NCBI RefSeq assembly: GCF_030766935.1
Contig: NZ_JASERL010000004.1
Coordinates: 649,039 to 713,038, forward strand
Reading direction: 5' to 3'
Origin: Streptomyces sp. KL109B
GTDB taxonomy: Bacteria; Actinomycetota; Actinomycetes; Streptomycetales; Streptomycetaceae
Length of the DNA stretch: 64,000 nt
Shown: piece by piece, positions 1 through 7,486 of the stretch
Layout of the letters: the number at the start of each line of letters is the position of its first letter
Position numbering within the stretch: position 1 is the first letter of the stretch
Position numbers and translations under genes: made by a program
Notes under the pieces: generated by a model
Told to the model about the DNA's origin: nothing
The model's database searches: none
The model's input: only the letters and a program-made list of their open reading frames with translations

Positions 1-480
1 GAGCCGCCCGCTCACCCGCTTCACCCCGGCCGCGGCGACCTCGGCGGCGAGCTTGTCGTAGTCGGCGGCGAGGGTGGTCGGATCGCCGGTACCGCGCAGA
101 TACAGGTCCCCGTCGAGCGCCCCGTCGCGCACCCGCCCGGCCGCGAGGACGTCGGTGCCGAACCGGTAGTCGGGGCCGAGGACGCCCATGGCGGCGGCGG
201 AGGTGGCGAGCTTCGTGTTGGAGGCGGGCATCAGCCGCCCGGTCGGATTGTGCTGGTACAGGGTCTCGCCGGTCTTCGCGTCGGCCACGACGACGCTCGC
301 CGCGCCACCCTCCATCCGCGCGTCCCCGAGAATCGTGTCGATGGCCTCCGGCAGCCCGCTCGGGCTGGAATCGGCGCCGGCCGGTCCGCCCCAGGAAAGT
401 CCGGCGGCGGCCACGACGAGTACGAGGGGCCAGGCCCATCTACGGGTTCTGGAAAGCGAGTTCCCATCACGTCTACTCAT
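1..480 (-). CDS. D-alanyl-D-alanine carboxypeptidase/endopeptidase (PBP4, peptidase S13), 5' part only
   Basis: Only the first 160 codons lie in the window; the gene runs off the left edge. The protein begins MSRRDGNSLSRTRRW, then a hydrophobic stretch (about residues 15-36) that reads as a signal peptide. About residue 86 it has the serine active-site tetrad SNTK (SxxK) inside LMPASNTKLATSAAA, followed by DLYLRGTGDPTL-like sequence typical of DacB/PBP4. Such enzymes trim or cleave peptidoglycan stem peptides outside the membrane. The start at 480 is supported by the signal peptide beginning directly after it. The downstream SxN and KTG motifs are outside the window, so activity cannot be judged here. 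Confidence 0.85.
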   Translation of the reverse strand, partial: MSRRDGNSLSRTRRWAWPLVLVVAAAGLSWGGPAGADSSPSGLPEAIDTILGDARMEGGAASVVVADAKTGETLYQHNPTGRLMPASNTKLATSAAAMGVLGPDYRFGTDVLAAGRVRDGALDGDLYLRGTGDPTTLAADYDKLAAEVAAAGVKRVSGRL

Positions 481-535
481 GCCACAGGAGCATCCCGGAA
501 CCACAGGGCCCCGCCAAGACCCACTCCACGACAAA

Positions 536-561
536 GGCCCGACTGCGTTCGCAGTCGGGCC
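536..561 (-). terminator. Rho-independent terminator of tmRNA
   Basis: A perfect 11-bp G/C stem (ggcccgactgc / gcagtcgggcc) with a 4-nt loop sits 20 nt downstream of the tmRNA 3' end. On the minus strand it is followed by a short T-containing run. Confidence 0.8.
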
Positions 562-580
562 TTGTATCGCATGGGATGAG

Positions 581-966
581 TGGAGATGGCGGGAATCGAA
601 CCCGCGTCCAACGGTGCAGCAGCAGGGCTTCTCCGTGTGCAGTTCGCTTCGATTTTCTCGGCCCCGGTGATCACGCGAACAAGTCGCCGACGGGCCCAGT
701 CACTGTTTGATTTCCCATCGAACCCCGTGACCGGGCTCGATGGTTTAGTTCCCTAGATTATGCCAGGATCCGGGTCGGGAACATCCCCGGGCTGACACCC
801 TTTTAGGGTCCTTCAGTCACTGCTTATTAGGCAGCGAGGGCGAAGGACTGGGAATCGCGCTTAGAATTGGCGATTATTGGTTGCGACATATGGTTAACGA
901 GATCATTGCCGCTTCCTCGACACGCTTCCCCTGCTTCGACATCCGCTGTCGAAACCGATCATCCCC
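581..966 (-). ncRNA. ssrA: tmRNA (10Sa RNA)
   Basis: This RNA rescues stalled ribosomes together with SmpB. The 5' end reads GGGGATGATCGGTTTCGACA and the 3' end carries a T-arm (GGTTCGATTCCCGCC) closing to CATCTCC. GGGGATG and CATCTCC pair as a 7-bp acceptor stem with one G-U. The discriminator A is at 581 and CCA is not encoded. Between the ends lie the tag reading frame (824-871) and pseudoknot-type repeats. The length, about 386 nt, fits actinobacterial tmRNA. It lies 119 bp downstream of smpB on the same strand, so both components of trans-translation are adjacent. It is single-piece, not permuted. Confidence 0.97.
824..871 (-). other. tmRNA proteolysis-tag reading frame
   Basis: Reading from the resume codon GCC at 871, the frame encodes ANSKRDSQSFALAA and then two stops in tandem (TAA TAA, 829-824). 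The ALAA end is the degron recognised by ClpXP-type proteases on tagged proteins. The exact resume codon is inferred from the family. Confidence 0.9.
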
Positions 967-1085
967 ATGTTGATTTTTCAAGGTGGATCTTTCGATCCGG
1001 CGCCCCTGCGTGAGGAGCAGTGCCATCGTACGTGACCAACGCGCGACGGGGCCAGCGTATTCCTGACGAACCCCTGGCGGCCGCG

Positions 1086-1646
1086 TCAGCCCATCCGCTC
1101 GTTGTTGCGCTGACGCCGCTTCGCCGCCGCGATCGCCCGGTCCGAGTCCCGCCGGTCCTGCTTCTCGCGCAGCGTCTGCCGCTTGTCGTACTCCTTCTTG
1201 CCCTTGGCGAGCGCGATCTCGGCCTTCGCCCGGCCGTCCTTGAAGTAGATCGCCAGGGTCACGATCGTGTGACCGGTCTCCTGGGACTTCGACTCCAGCT
1301 TGTCGATCTCGTCGCGGTGCAGGAGCAGCTTGCGCTTGCGGCGCACCGCGTGGTTCGTCCAGGTGCCCTGGTTGTACTCGGGGATGTGGGCGTTGTGCAG
1401 CCACGCCTCGCCCCCGTCGATCTGGACGAAGGCGTCGGCCAGGGAGGTACGCCCCTGGCGCAGCGACTTGACCTCCGTGCCGGTCAGGACGATGCCGGCC
1501 TCGTAGGTGTCCATGATCAAGTAGTCGTGGCGCGCCTTCTTGTTCTGCGCGACCATCTTGCGCTTGCCGTCCTTCTTGTCGGACGACGCCCCCTTCTTGC
1601 CCTGCTTGGGCTGGGACTCCTTCGGTACATACATTGCCTTGGCCAT
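1086..1646 (-). CDS. smpB: SsrA-binding protein SmpB
   Basis: SmpB binds tmRNA and places it in the A site of stalled ribosomes. The core VAQNKKARHDYLI, GTEVKSLRQGR and KLLLHRDEID is unmistakable, and the C-terminal tail is basic (KGKKEYDKRQTLREKQDRR), as needed for decoding-centre insertion. The chain is about 186 residues, longer than the usual 155-160. The excess is an N-terminal polar, lysine-rich segment (KESQPKQGKKGASSDKKDG). Possible starts are 1658, 1646 and 1634; none has a strong Shine-Dalgarno, although AAGG lies just before 1634. It follows the S41 protease gene closely and precedes tmRNA, so co-expression is likely. Confidence 0.95.
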   Translation of the reverse strand: MAKAMYVPKESQPKQGKKGASSDKKDGKRKMVAQNKKARHDYLIMDTYEAGIVLTGTEVKSLRQGRTSLADAFVQIDGGEAWLHNAHIPEYNQGTWTNHAVRRKRKLLLHRDEIDKLESKSQETGHTIVTLAIYFKDGRAKAEIALAKGKKEYDKRQTLREKQDRRDSDRAIAAAKRRQRNNERMG

Positions 1647-1665
1647 AGTGCTGGCCATTTTCGCA

Positions 1666-2838
1666 CTAAGAGGGGTCCCCGAGGCCAGTCAATACTGTCT
1701 CCGCCCTGCGCAGGGTGTCCGCCTCGGTCTCCAGGTCCGGGGTGATGCCGCGGCCGTCGACGGTGCGGCCCGACGGGGTGCGGTAGTGCCCGACGGTCAG
1801 CTCCGCCACGGAGCCGTCGGGGAGCCGGCTCGGCATCTGGACCGAGCCCTTGCCGAAGGTCCTGGAGCCCACGACGACCGCGCGGCCGCGGTCCTGGAGG
1901 GCGCCGGTCAGCAGTTCGGCCGCGCTCATCGTCCCGCTGTCGACGAGCACGACCACCGGTCTGGACGTGTCGGCGCCCCGCTGCGCGTGCAGCGCCCGCT
2001 GCGCCCCGCGCACGTCGTACGTCGCCACGAGCCCGCCGTCGAGGAACGCGGAGGCCGCCCTGACCGCCTCGGTGACCAGGCCGCCGGAGTTGCCCCTCAG
2101 GTCGAGGACGACGCCCGCGCGCGCGGGTGCCGCGCCGACCTCCGTACGCACCTGGTCGCCGACGCCCTTGCTGAAGGCGCTGACCTTCACGAGCGTCGCC
2201 CCGTCGGGGAGCCGGGTGGAGGTGACGGCGTCGGTCGAGAGGTTGGCGCGGCGCAGCGTCTCGCTCCACGCGCGCGTGCCGCGCTGCAGGCCCACGTGGA
2301 CGGAGGTGCCCGCGTACTTGCCGCGCAGCAGCGCGAGGACCTCGGTGACGGGACGGCCGGTGACCGGGTCGCCGTCGACGGCCGCGATCCGGTCGCCCGC
2401 GCGGATGCCGGCGAGCTGCGCGGGCGAGCCGTCCCTGACCTTGGTGACCTTGACCTGCCCTTCGGCGGTGCGGCGGGCCCGCAGGCCGATGCCGGTGTAC
2501 TCGCCGTCCAGGGACTGCTCGAACTCCTCGTACTCGCCCGGCGAGTAGACGGCGCCCCAGCGGTCCCCGCTGCGGCTGACCGCGTCCTCTGCGGCCTTCG
2601 TGGGCGATTTCCCGTCGGCCATCGCCTCGGCCGCCGCGTCCCGCGGGTCGGCGCCCTCGGCGAGCGGCTTCTCGTGGGCGGCGACCAGCGAACCGTCCGC
2701 CTTCCCGGCGGCTTTCCCGTCCACCTCGGGCCAGGAGCCGGTCGCGGCGCCCGCCGCGAGGACCGTCACGAAGATCAATGTCAGGCTCGCCCCGCGGCCG
2801 ATGCGGCGGGGCCGGGAGAAGGCGTCCGGACCTGACAT
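1666..2838 (-). CDS. S41-family carboxy-terminal processing protease
   Basis: A 390-residue secreted or membrane-anchored serine protease. A hydrophobic N-terminal segment (about 18-35) acts as signal anchor. A PDZ domain follows (TGIGLRARRTAEGQV... GIRAGDRIAAVDG). The C-terminal catalytic domain has the nucleophile serine in SGTMSAAELL and the lysine general base in TFGKGSVQ, the Ser/Lys dyad of CtpA enzymes. It sits between ftsX and smpB, the same order as in other Streptomyces. The substrate cannot be told from sequence; envelope proteins are likely. The start is the ATG at 2838, beyond a strong hairpin that separates it from ftsX. Confidence 0.92.
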   Translation of the reverse strand: MSGPDAFSRPRRIGRGASLTLIFVTVLAAGAATGSWPEVDGKAAGKADGSLVAAHEKPLAEGADPRDAAAEAMADGKSPTKAAEDAVSRSGDRWGAVYSPGEYEEFEQSLDGEYTGIGLRARRTAEGQVKVTKVRDGSPAQLAGIRAGDRIAAVDGDPVTGRPVTEVLALLRGKYAGTSVHVGLQRGTRAWSETLRRANLSTDAVTSTRLPDGATLVKVSAFSKGVGDQVRTEVGAAPARAGVVLDLRGNSGGLVTEAVRAASAFLDGGLVATYDVRGAQRALHAQRGADTSRPVVVLVDSGTMSAAELLTGALQDRGRAVVVGSRTFGKGSVQMPSRLPDGSVAELTVGHYRTPSGRTVDGRGITPDLETEADTLRRAETVLTGLGDPS

Positions 2839-2857
2839 GTCGGTGAGTCTAGGACAA

Positions 2858-2900
2858 CACAGGGCGTCGTACGGGTTGTTGACCCGTACGACGCCCTGTG
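2858..2900 (-). terminator. Hairpin terminator after ftsX
   Basis: A perfect 19-bp stem (cacagggcgtcgtacgggt and its complement) with a 5-nt loop lies between the ftsX stop and the S41 protease start. On the minus strand it is followed by TTGT. It probably ends most ftsEX transcripts before the protease gene. Confidence 0.8.
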
Positions 2901-2916
2901 GCGCGAAGGACTCTTG

Positions 2917-3834
2917 TCACACCTTGAGGTACTTGCGCAACGCGACGAACGCGGCGAGCGCCGGCATCAGCACGCTCACGGCGAGGATCAGCGGCAGCTT
3001 CGTCAACACCGAGTCCCAGCCGATGAAGTTGATGAGCTGCAGCTTGTCGGAGAGGGCCACGCCGTTGTCGATCACGAAGTACTGGCCGGCCGCGAGGAAC
3101 ACACAGGCGATGCCGCCGCCGATGAGCCCGGCGACCGCGGCCTCCATGATGAACGGCGCCTGGATGTAGAACCCGGACGCGCCGACGAGCCGCATGATGC
3201 CGGTCTCCCTGCGGCGGCTGAACGCGGACACCCGCACGGTGTTCACGATCAGCAGCAGCGCCACGACGAGCATCACCGCCATCACGGCGCCCGCCGCCCA
3301 GTTGAGGTAGCCGAGCAGCCGGAAGAGGTTGTCGAGCACGCCCTTCTGGTCCTGCACGGACTGCACGCCGGGCCGCCCGTTGAACGCCGTCGCGATGACG
3401 TCGTACTTCTCCGGGTTCTTCAGCTTGATCCGGTACGACTCCTGGAGCTGGTCCGGCGTCAGCGAGCTGGCCAGCGGGGAGTCGCCGAACTGCTCCTTGT
3501 AGTGCTTGTACGCCTGGTCCTGCGATTCGTGCGCCACCTTGTCGACGACGGGCAGCTTCTGGAGGTCGGCGAGGATGTCCTTCTTCTGCTCGGTCGTGAC
3601 CGGGCCCTTGGCGCAGTTCGGGTCGGAGTCGGCGTCCCCCTTGTTGCACAGGAAGATCGAGACGTTGACCTTGTCGTACCAGTAGCCCTTCATCTGGTTG
3701 ACCTGGTCGCTCATGAGCAGCGAGCCGCCGAACAGGGCGAGCGAGAGGGCAACCGAGATGATCACGGCGAAGGTCATCGTGAGATTGCGGCGGAGTCCTA
3801 CGCCGATCTCCGACAGAACGAATTGGGCACGCAT
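2917..3834 (-). CDS. ftsX: Cell-division ABC transporter permease FtsX
   Basis: FtsX is the membrane partner of FtsE and activates peptidoglycan hydrolases at division or sporulation sites. The 305 residues show a cytoplasmic N-terminus (MRAQFVLSEIGVGLRRN), one membrane helix (about 22-41), a large extracytoplasmic domain (about 50-180) with two cysteines in CNKGDADSDPNC, and three C-terminal helices. This is the FtsX layout. The gene follows ftsE with a 69-bp spacer that carries 10-bp repeats, so the two are probably one transcript but not translationally coupled. Confidence 0.95.
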   Translation of the reverse strand: MRAQFVLSEIGVGLRRNLTMTFAVIISVALSLALFGGSLLMSDQVNQMKGYWYDKVNVSIFLCNKGDADSDPNCAKGPVTTEQKKDILADLQKLPVVDKVAHESQDQAYKHYKEQFGDSPLASSLTPDQLQESYRIKLKNPEKYDVIATAFNGRPGVQSVQDQKGVLDNLFRLLGYLNWAAGAVMAVMLVVALLLIVNTVRVSAFSRRRETGIMRLVGASGFYIQAPFIMEAAVAGLIGGGIACVFLAAGQYFVIDNGVALSDKLQLINFIGWDSVLTKLPLILAVSVLMPALAAFVALRKYLKV

Positions 3835-3867
3835 AGCGTCACTAACGCCTTTCGCAGCTTTCTTTGC

Positions 3868-3893
3868 TCGGTACTTCTCGGTACTTCTCGCGG
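3868..3893. repeat. 10-bp direct repeats in the ftsE-ftsX spacer
   Basis: The 10-mer tcggtacttc occurs twice head to tail at 3868-3887 and a third partial copy starts tcgcgg. The same 12-mer acttctcggtac recurs in the repeat block upstream of secA (46546-46557). Confidence 0.75.
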
Positions 3894-3903
3894 TCTGTGG
3901 TTC

Positions 3904-4593
3904 TCAGTGCTGGTAGCCGTAGACGCCGCGCGACTGGTCGCGCACGAGGCGGCCGTGCTCCAGCTCGATGACGCGCTTGCGCATCTGGTCCACGATGTTC
4001 TGGTCGTGGGTGGCCATGATCACGGTGGTGCCCGTCCGGTTGATCCGGTCGAGCAGCTTCATGATGCCGACCGAGGTCTGCGGGTCGAGGTTGCCGGTCG
4101 GCTCGTCCGCGATCAGCAGCTTGGGCCGGTTCACGAAGGCCCGCGCGATGGCCACGCGCTGCTGCTCACCACCGGACAGCTCGCCCGGCATGCGGTCGTC
4201 CTTGCCGCCGAGGCCGACGAGGTCGAGGACCTGCGGCACGGACTTGCGGATCTCGCCGCGGGACTTGCCGATGACCTCCTGCGCGAAGGCGACGTTTTCG
4301 CCGACCGTCTTGTTGGGCAGGAGACGGAAGTCCTGGAAGACCGTGCCGAGCTGGCGGCGGATCTGCGGGACCTTCCAGTTGGATACGCGGCCGAGGTCCT
4401 TGCCCAGCACGTGCACCTGGCCGTGGCTGGCCCGCTCCTCGCGCAGCACGAGGCGCAGGAACGTCGACTTGCCGGAGCCGGACGAGCCGACCAGGAAGAC
4501 GAACTCACCGCGCTCGACCTCCAGGGAGACATCCCTGAGGGCGGGCCGGGTCTGCTTGGGATAGACCTTGGAGACGTTGTCGAATCGGATCAC
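3904..4593 (-). CDS. ftsE: Cell-division ATP-binding protein FtsE
   Basis: FtsE is the ATPase of the FtsEX complex. The 229 residues, the standard FtsE length, contain Walker A GSSGSGKST (about 36-44), signature ELSGGEQQRVAIARA, Walker B LLIADEPTGNLD and the H-loop ATHD. The GTG at 4593 (VIRFDNVSKVYPK) was preferred over upstream ATGs because GAGG stands about 9 nt before it and FtsE proteins start with this sequence. It begins the ftsE-ftsX pair on the minus strand. Confidence 0.96.
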   Translation of the reverse strand: MIRFDNVSKVYPKQTRPALRDVSLEVERGEFVFLVGSSGSGKSTFLRLVLREERASHGQVHVLGKDLGRVSNWKVPQIRRQLGTVFQDFRLLPNKTVGENVAFAQEVIGKSRGEIRKSVPQVLDLVGLGGKDDRMPGELSGGEQQRVAIARAFVNRPKLLIADEPTGNLDPQTSVGIMKLLDRINRTGTTVIMATHDQNIVDQMRKRVIELEHGRLVRDQSRGVYGYQH

Positions 4594-4894
4594 GGGTGCG
4601 CCTCGGTGCATCGGGGGGCGTCGGAGGTAGGTGTGCGTGACCATACGCGAAGCCGCGCGCGGAGCGCAGGCGCCGTCCCCGGTTGAGCGTTTTATCCCGC
4701 TGTGACGCCGGATGAGTCGCCGGTTTTGTCCGTCCCGTACCTGGTAGGGGGCCGATCCCTCAAGGGAGGCGCGCCTAAAGTCCGGGAAGCTGGCACAGTG
4801 GTAGGGGGAACGGTTGCGTTTCCCGGAGCGTTGAGCGGAGAGAACGAATGGGTACCCGCCCGGACGACTCCGCCGCGCGGGAGAGGAGAAGCGC
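4594..4894. other. Divergent intergenic region, ftsE and small zinc-ribbon gene
   Basis: About 300 bp must contain the promoters for ftsE (minus) and the small gene at 4895 (plus). I see no convincing TTGACA/TAGGAT pair. A short hairpin (tccctcaaggga) lies near 4757 and a ggcgcgcc palindrome follows it. No small coding frame looks real. Confidence 0.5.
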
Positions 4895-5086
4895 ATGACC
4901 TACGACCGGCTGGTGTGCGCGAACTGCGCGGCGCCCGTGAGCGAGGGCCGCTGCCCGGTGTGCCGGGCGAACCGCGAGCGGATGCAGCAGCAGAACCCGC
5001 TGTCCGCGCTGAGCCCCATGGCGCTGGTCGCGCTCGTGGCCGTGCTCGTGGCGGCGATGGCGCTGCTCGCGCATCAGACGGTGTAG
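4895..5086 (+). CDS. Small conserved zinc-ribbon-like single-pass membrane protein
   Basis: A 63-residue protein. Two CxxC pairs (CANC at about 8-11 and CPVC at about 20-23) form a likely metal-binding knuckle at the N-terminus, and residues about 40-60 (MALVALVAVLVAAMALLA) form one membrane helix near the C-terminus. A strong Shine-Dalgarno (GAGAGGAG) precedes the ATG, and a strong terminator follows. Small proteins of this layout are conserved in Streptomyces next to ftsE. Function is unknown. Confidence 0.8.
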   Translation: MTYDRLVCANCAAPVSEGRCPVCRANRERMQQQNPLSALSPMALVALVAVLVAAMALLAHQTV

Positions 5087-5104
5087 CCGCCGCACACAGA
5101 CATG

Positions 5105-5142
5105 CGAAAGGGCCCGGAGCCGATCGGCTCCGGGCCCTTTCG
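5105..5142. terminator. Bidirectional terminator
   Basis: An 18-bp perfect stem (cgaaagggcccggagccg and its complement) lies between two convergent genes, with A-run and T-run flanks in both directions. It probably serves both the small gene and the LAETG protein gene. Confidence 0.85.
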
Positions 5143-5158
5143 TACGGCGTGTCGCGCG

Positions 5159-5962
5159 TTACGCGGCGGTACCGCGACCGCCGGCGAGGCGCGGCAGGAG
5201 TCGGAAGCCGACACCGCCCGCGATCATCGTGGCGGCGCCGATCACCAGGAACGTGGTGCCGGAGGAACCCGTCTCGGCGAGCTCACCGCTCGGCTTGGCA
5301 GCCGCGCCCGTGCCGGTGCCGGTCTGCTCGGCGGGCTCGGAACCGGTGTCGTTCAGGCCTTCCTTGCCCTGGCCCTGCTCGACGGGGTTGTTGTTGCCGT
5401 CGGGGGTGGTGTTGTCGCCACCGCCGGTGGCGGAACCGCCACCGGTGCTGGAGCCGCCGCCCGTGGAGTCGTCGCCGCCGGAGGTGGAGCCGCCGGTGGA
5501 CTGGTCGCCGCCGGTGCCGCCGGTGGACTGGTCGCCGCCGGTGCTGCTGCCGCCGGTGGACTGGCCGCCACCGTTGCCGTTGCCGGAGGTGATGCCGCCG
5601 TTCTGGTTGCCCTGGGTCAGGCCGCCGTTCTCGTTGCCGGAGGTGATGCCGCCGTTCTCGTTGCCCGAGGTGACGCCACCGTTCTCGTTGCCCGAGGTGA
5701 TGCCGCCGTTCTCGTTGCCGGAGGTGACACCGGCGATACCGCTGCCCGGGTCCTCGTCCTCGGGCGGCTCGTCGTCGGCGGGCGGGTCAGCGGGCTTGCC
5801 CTTGCTGTCCCAGCAAACGAGGCCGAGCGGGCCGCACGTCTTGCCGCTCTCCTCATCGATGGTGTCGGCAGAGGCCACGCCCGCTGCGGTCAGCGAGGCG
5901 CCAGCCGCGATCACCGCACCGGCCGCTATCCGCGCCACGCGGATCCGCGTCTTCTTGGTCAT
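5159..5962 (-). CDS. LAXTG-anchored, Gly/Asn repeat surface protein
   Basis: A 267-residue secreted protein, probably sortase-anchored. The signal peptide covers 1-32 (VASA before DT). A short acidic, proline-rich segment (about 56-72) follows. Residues 82-132 are six 9-residue repeats of type GNENGGITS, followed by a Ser/Thr/Gly-rich stalk (STGGDQSTGG). The C-terminus has LAETG at 228-232, a hydrophobic stretch and a basic tail, which is a sorting signal of the type used by class E sortases. Two cysteines (C43, C50) lie just after the signal peptide. The start at 5962 is preferred because a GGGGG stretch stands upstream and MTKKTRIRVARIAA is a typical signal start. I recognise no ligand-binding domain. 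Confidence 0.85.
   Translation of the reverse strand: MTKKTRIRVARIAAGAVIAAGASLTAAGVASADTIDEESGKTCGPLGLVCWDSKGKPADPPADDEPPEDEDPGSGIAGVTSGNENGGITSGNENGGVTSGNENGGITSGNENGGLTQGNQNGGITSGNGNGGGQSTGGSSTGGDQSTGGTGGDQSTGGSTSGGDDSTGGGSSTGGGSATGGGDNTTPDGNNNPVEQGQGKEGLNDTGSEPAEQTGTGTGAAAKPSGELAETGSSGTTFLVIGAATMIAGGVGFRLLPRLAGGRGTAA
5567..5719 (-). repeat. 27-bp in-frame tandem repeats
   Basis: Six 27-bp units encode GNENGG(I/V/L)T(S/Q); four carry GNENGG, one GNQNGG and one GNGNGG. The near-identical DNA of the first four suggests recent copy-number change. Confidence 0.85.
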
Positions 5963-5986
5963 CAGTCTGCTACCCCCAGTAGCCAA

Positions 5987-6316
5987 TCGTCAGTGGAGCA
6001 GCGTCAGGGACTGCGTTCAACAGGAGGCAGCAGAGGCCTCGTTCACCTCTCCCCCGTTCACACGCGTCCCACTAATACGCATGCCGCGCGCCAGCCTTTC
6101 CACTTTTCGGACCAGCGTCAAGGCCGTTGCGCACGTAATGTCCATAATTGGGCGAGTTGACCGCCATACGAACATGTGACTGTGACGTAAATGCCAGGTC
6201 GTTCTTCACGAGTAGAACACAACTGGAGAGGCGGGAGGGGCAAAACGAAAGGCAACTGTCGTTCCGTGAACGGCAGTTGCCTTTGTCTTCGTTGAATCCC
6301 GGAGTTACTCCCGGCG
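5987..6316. other. Intergenic region, LAETG gene leader and prfB 3' side
   Basis: This 330-bp stretch lies upstream of the surface-protein gene and downstream of prfB. A possible minus-strand promoter is TTGACG (6121-6116) with AAGGCT 17 nt on; the -10 is weak. The prfB terminator occupies 6248-6284. It is more A/T-rich than its surroundings, and I see no gene in it. Confidence 0.4.
6248..6284 (-). terminator. Terminator of prfB
   Basis: A 17-bp stem with one G-U (aaaggcaactgtcgttc against gaacggcagttgccttt) and a 3-nt loop lies 32 nt after the prfB stop. A T-rich end follows on the minus strand. Confidence 0.85.
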
Positions 6317-7423
6317 TTACTTCTCCTGCTGCTTGCGCCAGCGAATCCCGGCCTCAAGGAAGCCGTCGATCTCGCCGTCGAGCACGGACTGCGGGTTGCC
6401 GACCTCGAACTCGGTGCGCAGGTCCTTGACCATCTGGTACGGGTGCAGGACGTAGGAACGCATCTGGTTGCCCCAGGAGTTGCCGCCGTCGCCCTTGAGG
6501 GCGTCCATCTTGGCCTGCTCCTCCTGGCGGCGGCGCTCGAGGAGCTTGGCCTGGAGGACGTTCATGGCCGTGGCCTTGTTCTGGATCTGCGAGCGCTCGT
6601 TCTGGCAGGAGACCACGATGCCGGTGGGGATGTGGGTCAGGCGGACCGCGGAGTCCGTCGTGTTCACGCCCTGGCCGCCGGGGCCCGAGGACCGGTAGAC
6701 GTCGACACGCAGTTCGGACTCGTCGATGTCGATGTGGTCGGTCTGCTCGACCACCGGGAGCACCTCGACGCCCGCGAAGGACGTCTGGCGGCGGCCCTGG
6801 TTGTCGAACGGCGAGATGCGCACCAGGCGGTGCGTGCCCTGCTCGACCGAGAGCGTCCCGTACGCGTACGGGACCTTGACGGCGAAGCTGGTCGACTTGA
6901 TGCCGGCCTCTTCCGCGTACGACGTCTCGTAGACCTCGGTCTTGTAGCCGTGCCGCTCGGCGTAGCGCAGGTACATGCGCTGCAGCTGCTCGGCGAAGTC
7001 GGCGGCGTCGACGCCGCCGGCCTCCGCGCGAATGTTGACGATCGCCTCGCGGGAGTCGTACTCACCGGAAAGGAGCGTGCGGACTTCCATCTCGTCCAGC
7101 GCCTTCTTGACGGACTTGAGCTCGGACTCGGCCTCGGCGCGGGTGTCCGGATCGTCCTCCTCGTCGGCCATTTCGAAAAGGACCCCGAGGTCGTCGAGAC
7201 GACCGCGCAGGGCTTCGGCCTTGCGGACCTCCGCCTGGAGGTGGCTCAGCTTGCTGGTGATCTTCTGCGCCGCCTCCGGGTCGTCCCACAGGGACGGCGC
7301 GGCCGCCTGCTCCTCGAGCACGGCGATATCTGCCCTCATCTTGTCGAGGTCCAGGACGGCCTCGATCGACTCCATGGTCGAGGAGAGGGACTTCAGCTCT
7401 TCGGAAACATCGACGACTGCCAC
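6317..7423 (-). CDS. prfB: Peptide chain release factor 2
   Basis: RF2 ends translation at UGA and UAA. The 368-residue protein has the SPF stop-codon recognition tripeptide at 204-206 (RISPFDNQGRR) and the GGQ peptidyl-hydrolysis motif at 249-251 (SGPGGQGVN). The frame is continuous: the in-frame UGA used for autoregulatory frameshifting in many bacteria is absent, as is usual in actinobacteria. The gene stands alone with its own terminator. Confidence 0.97.
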   Translation of the reverse strand: MAVVDVSEELKSLSSTMESIEAVLDLDKMRADIAVLEEQAAAPSLWDDPEAAQKITSKLSHLQAEVRKAEALRGRLDDLGVLFEMADEEDDPDTRAEAESELKSVKKALDEMEVRTLLSGEYDSREAIVNIRAEAGGVDAADFAEQLQRMYLRYAERHGYKTEVYETSYAEEAGIKSTSFAVKVPYAYGTLSVEQGTHRLVRISPFDNQGRRQTSFAGVEVLPVVEQTDHIDIDESELRVDVYRSSGPGGQGVNTTDSAVRLTHIPTGIVVSCQNERSQIQNKATAMNVLQAKLLERRRQEEQAKMDALKGDGGNSWGNQMRSYVLHPYQMVKDLRTEFEVGNPQSVLDGEIDGFLEAGIRWRKQQEK

Positions 7424-7486
7424 AAGACCAGCCTAACGGCTGGTGCAAGTGATCCGTTCCGGCCCTGGGCTCGCCGCTTCGGGCCC

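Noticed and set aside
590..610. tRNA gene from the T-arm-like GGTTCGATTCCCGCC
   Set aside because: It is the 3' tRNA-like end of tmRNA; there is no anticodon arm, and the matching 5' half lies 360 nt away.
874..1404. Minus-strand coding frame upstream of tmRNA
   Set aside because: It runs out of frame through smpB and into the tmRNA; the sequence is Arg/Gln-rich shadow without family resemblance.
6317..7423. Programmed frameshift in prfB
   Set aside because: The frame is continuous from start to stop with no in-frame UGA near codon 25.
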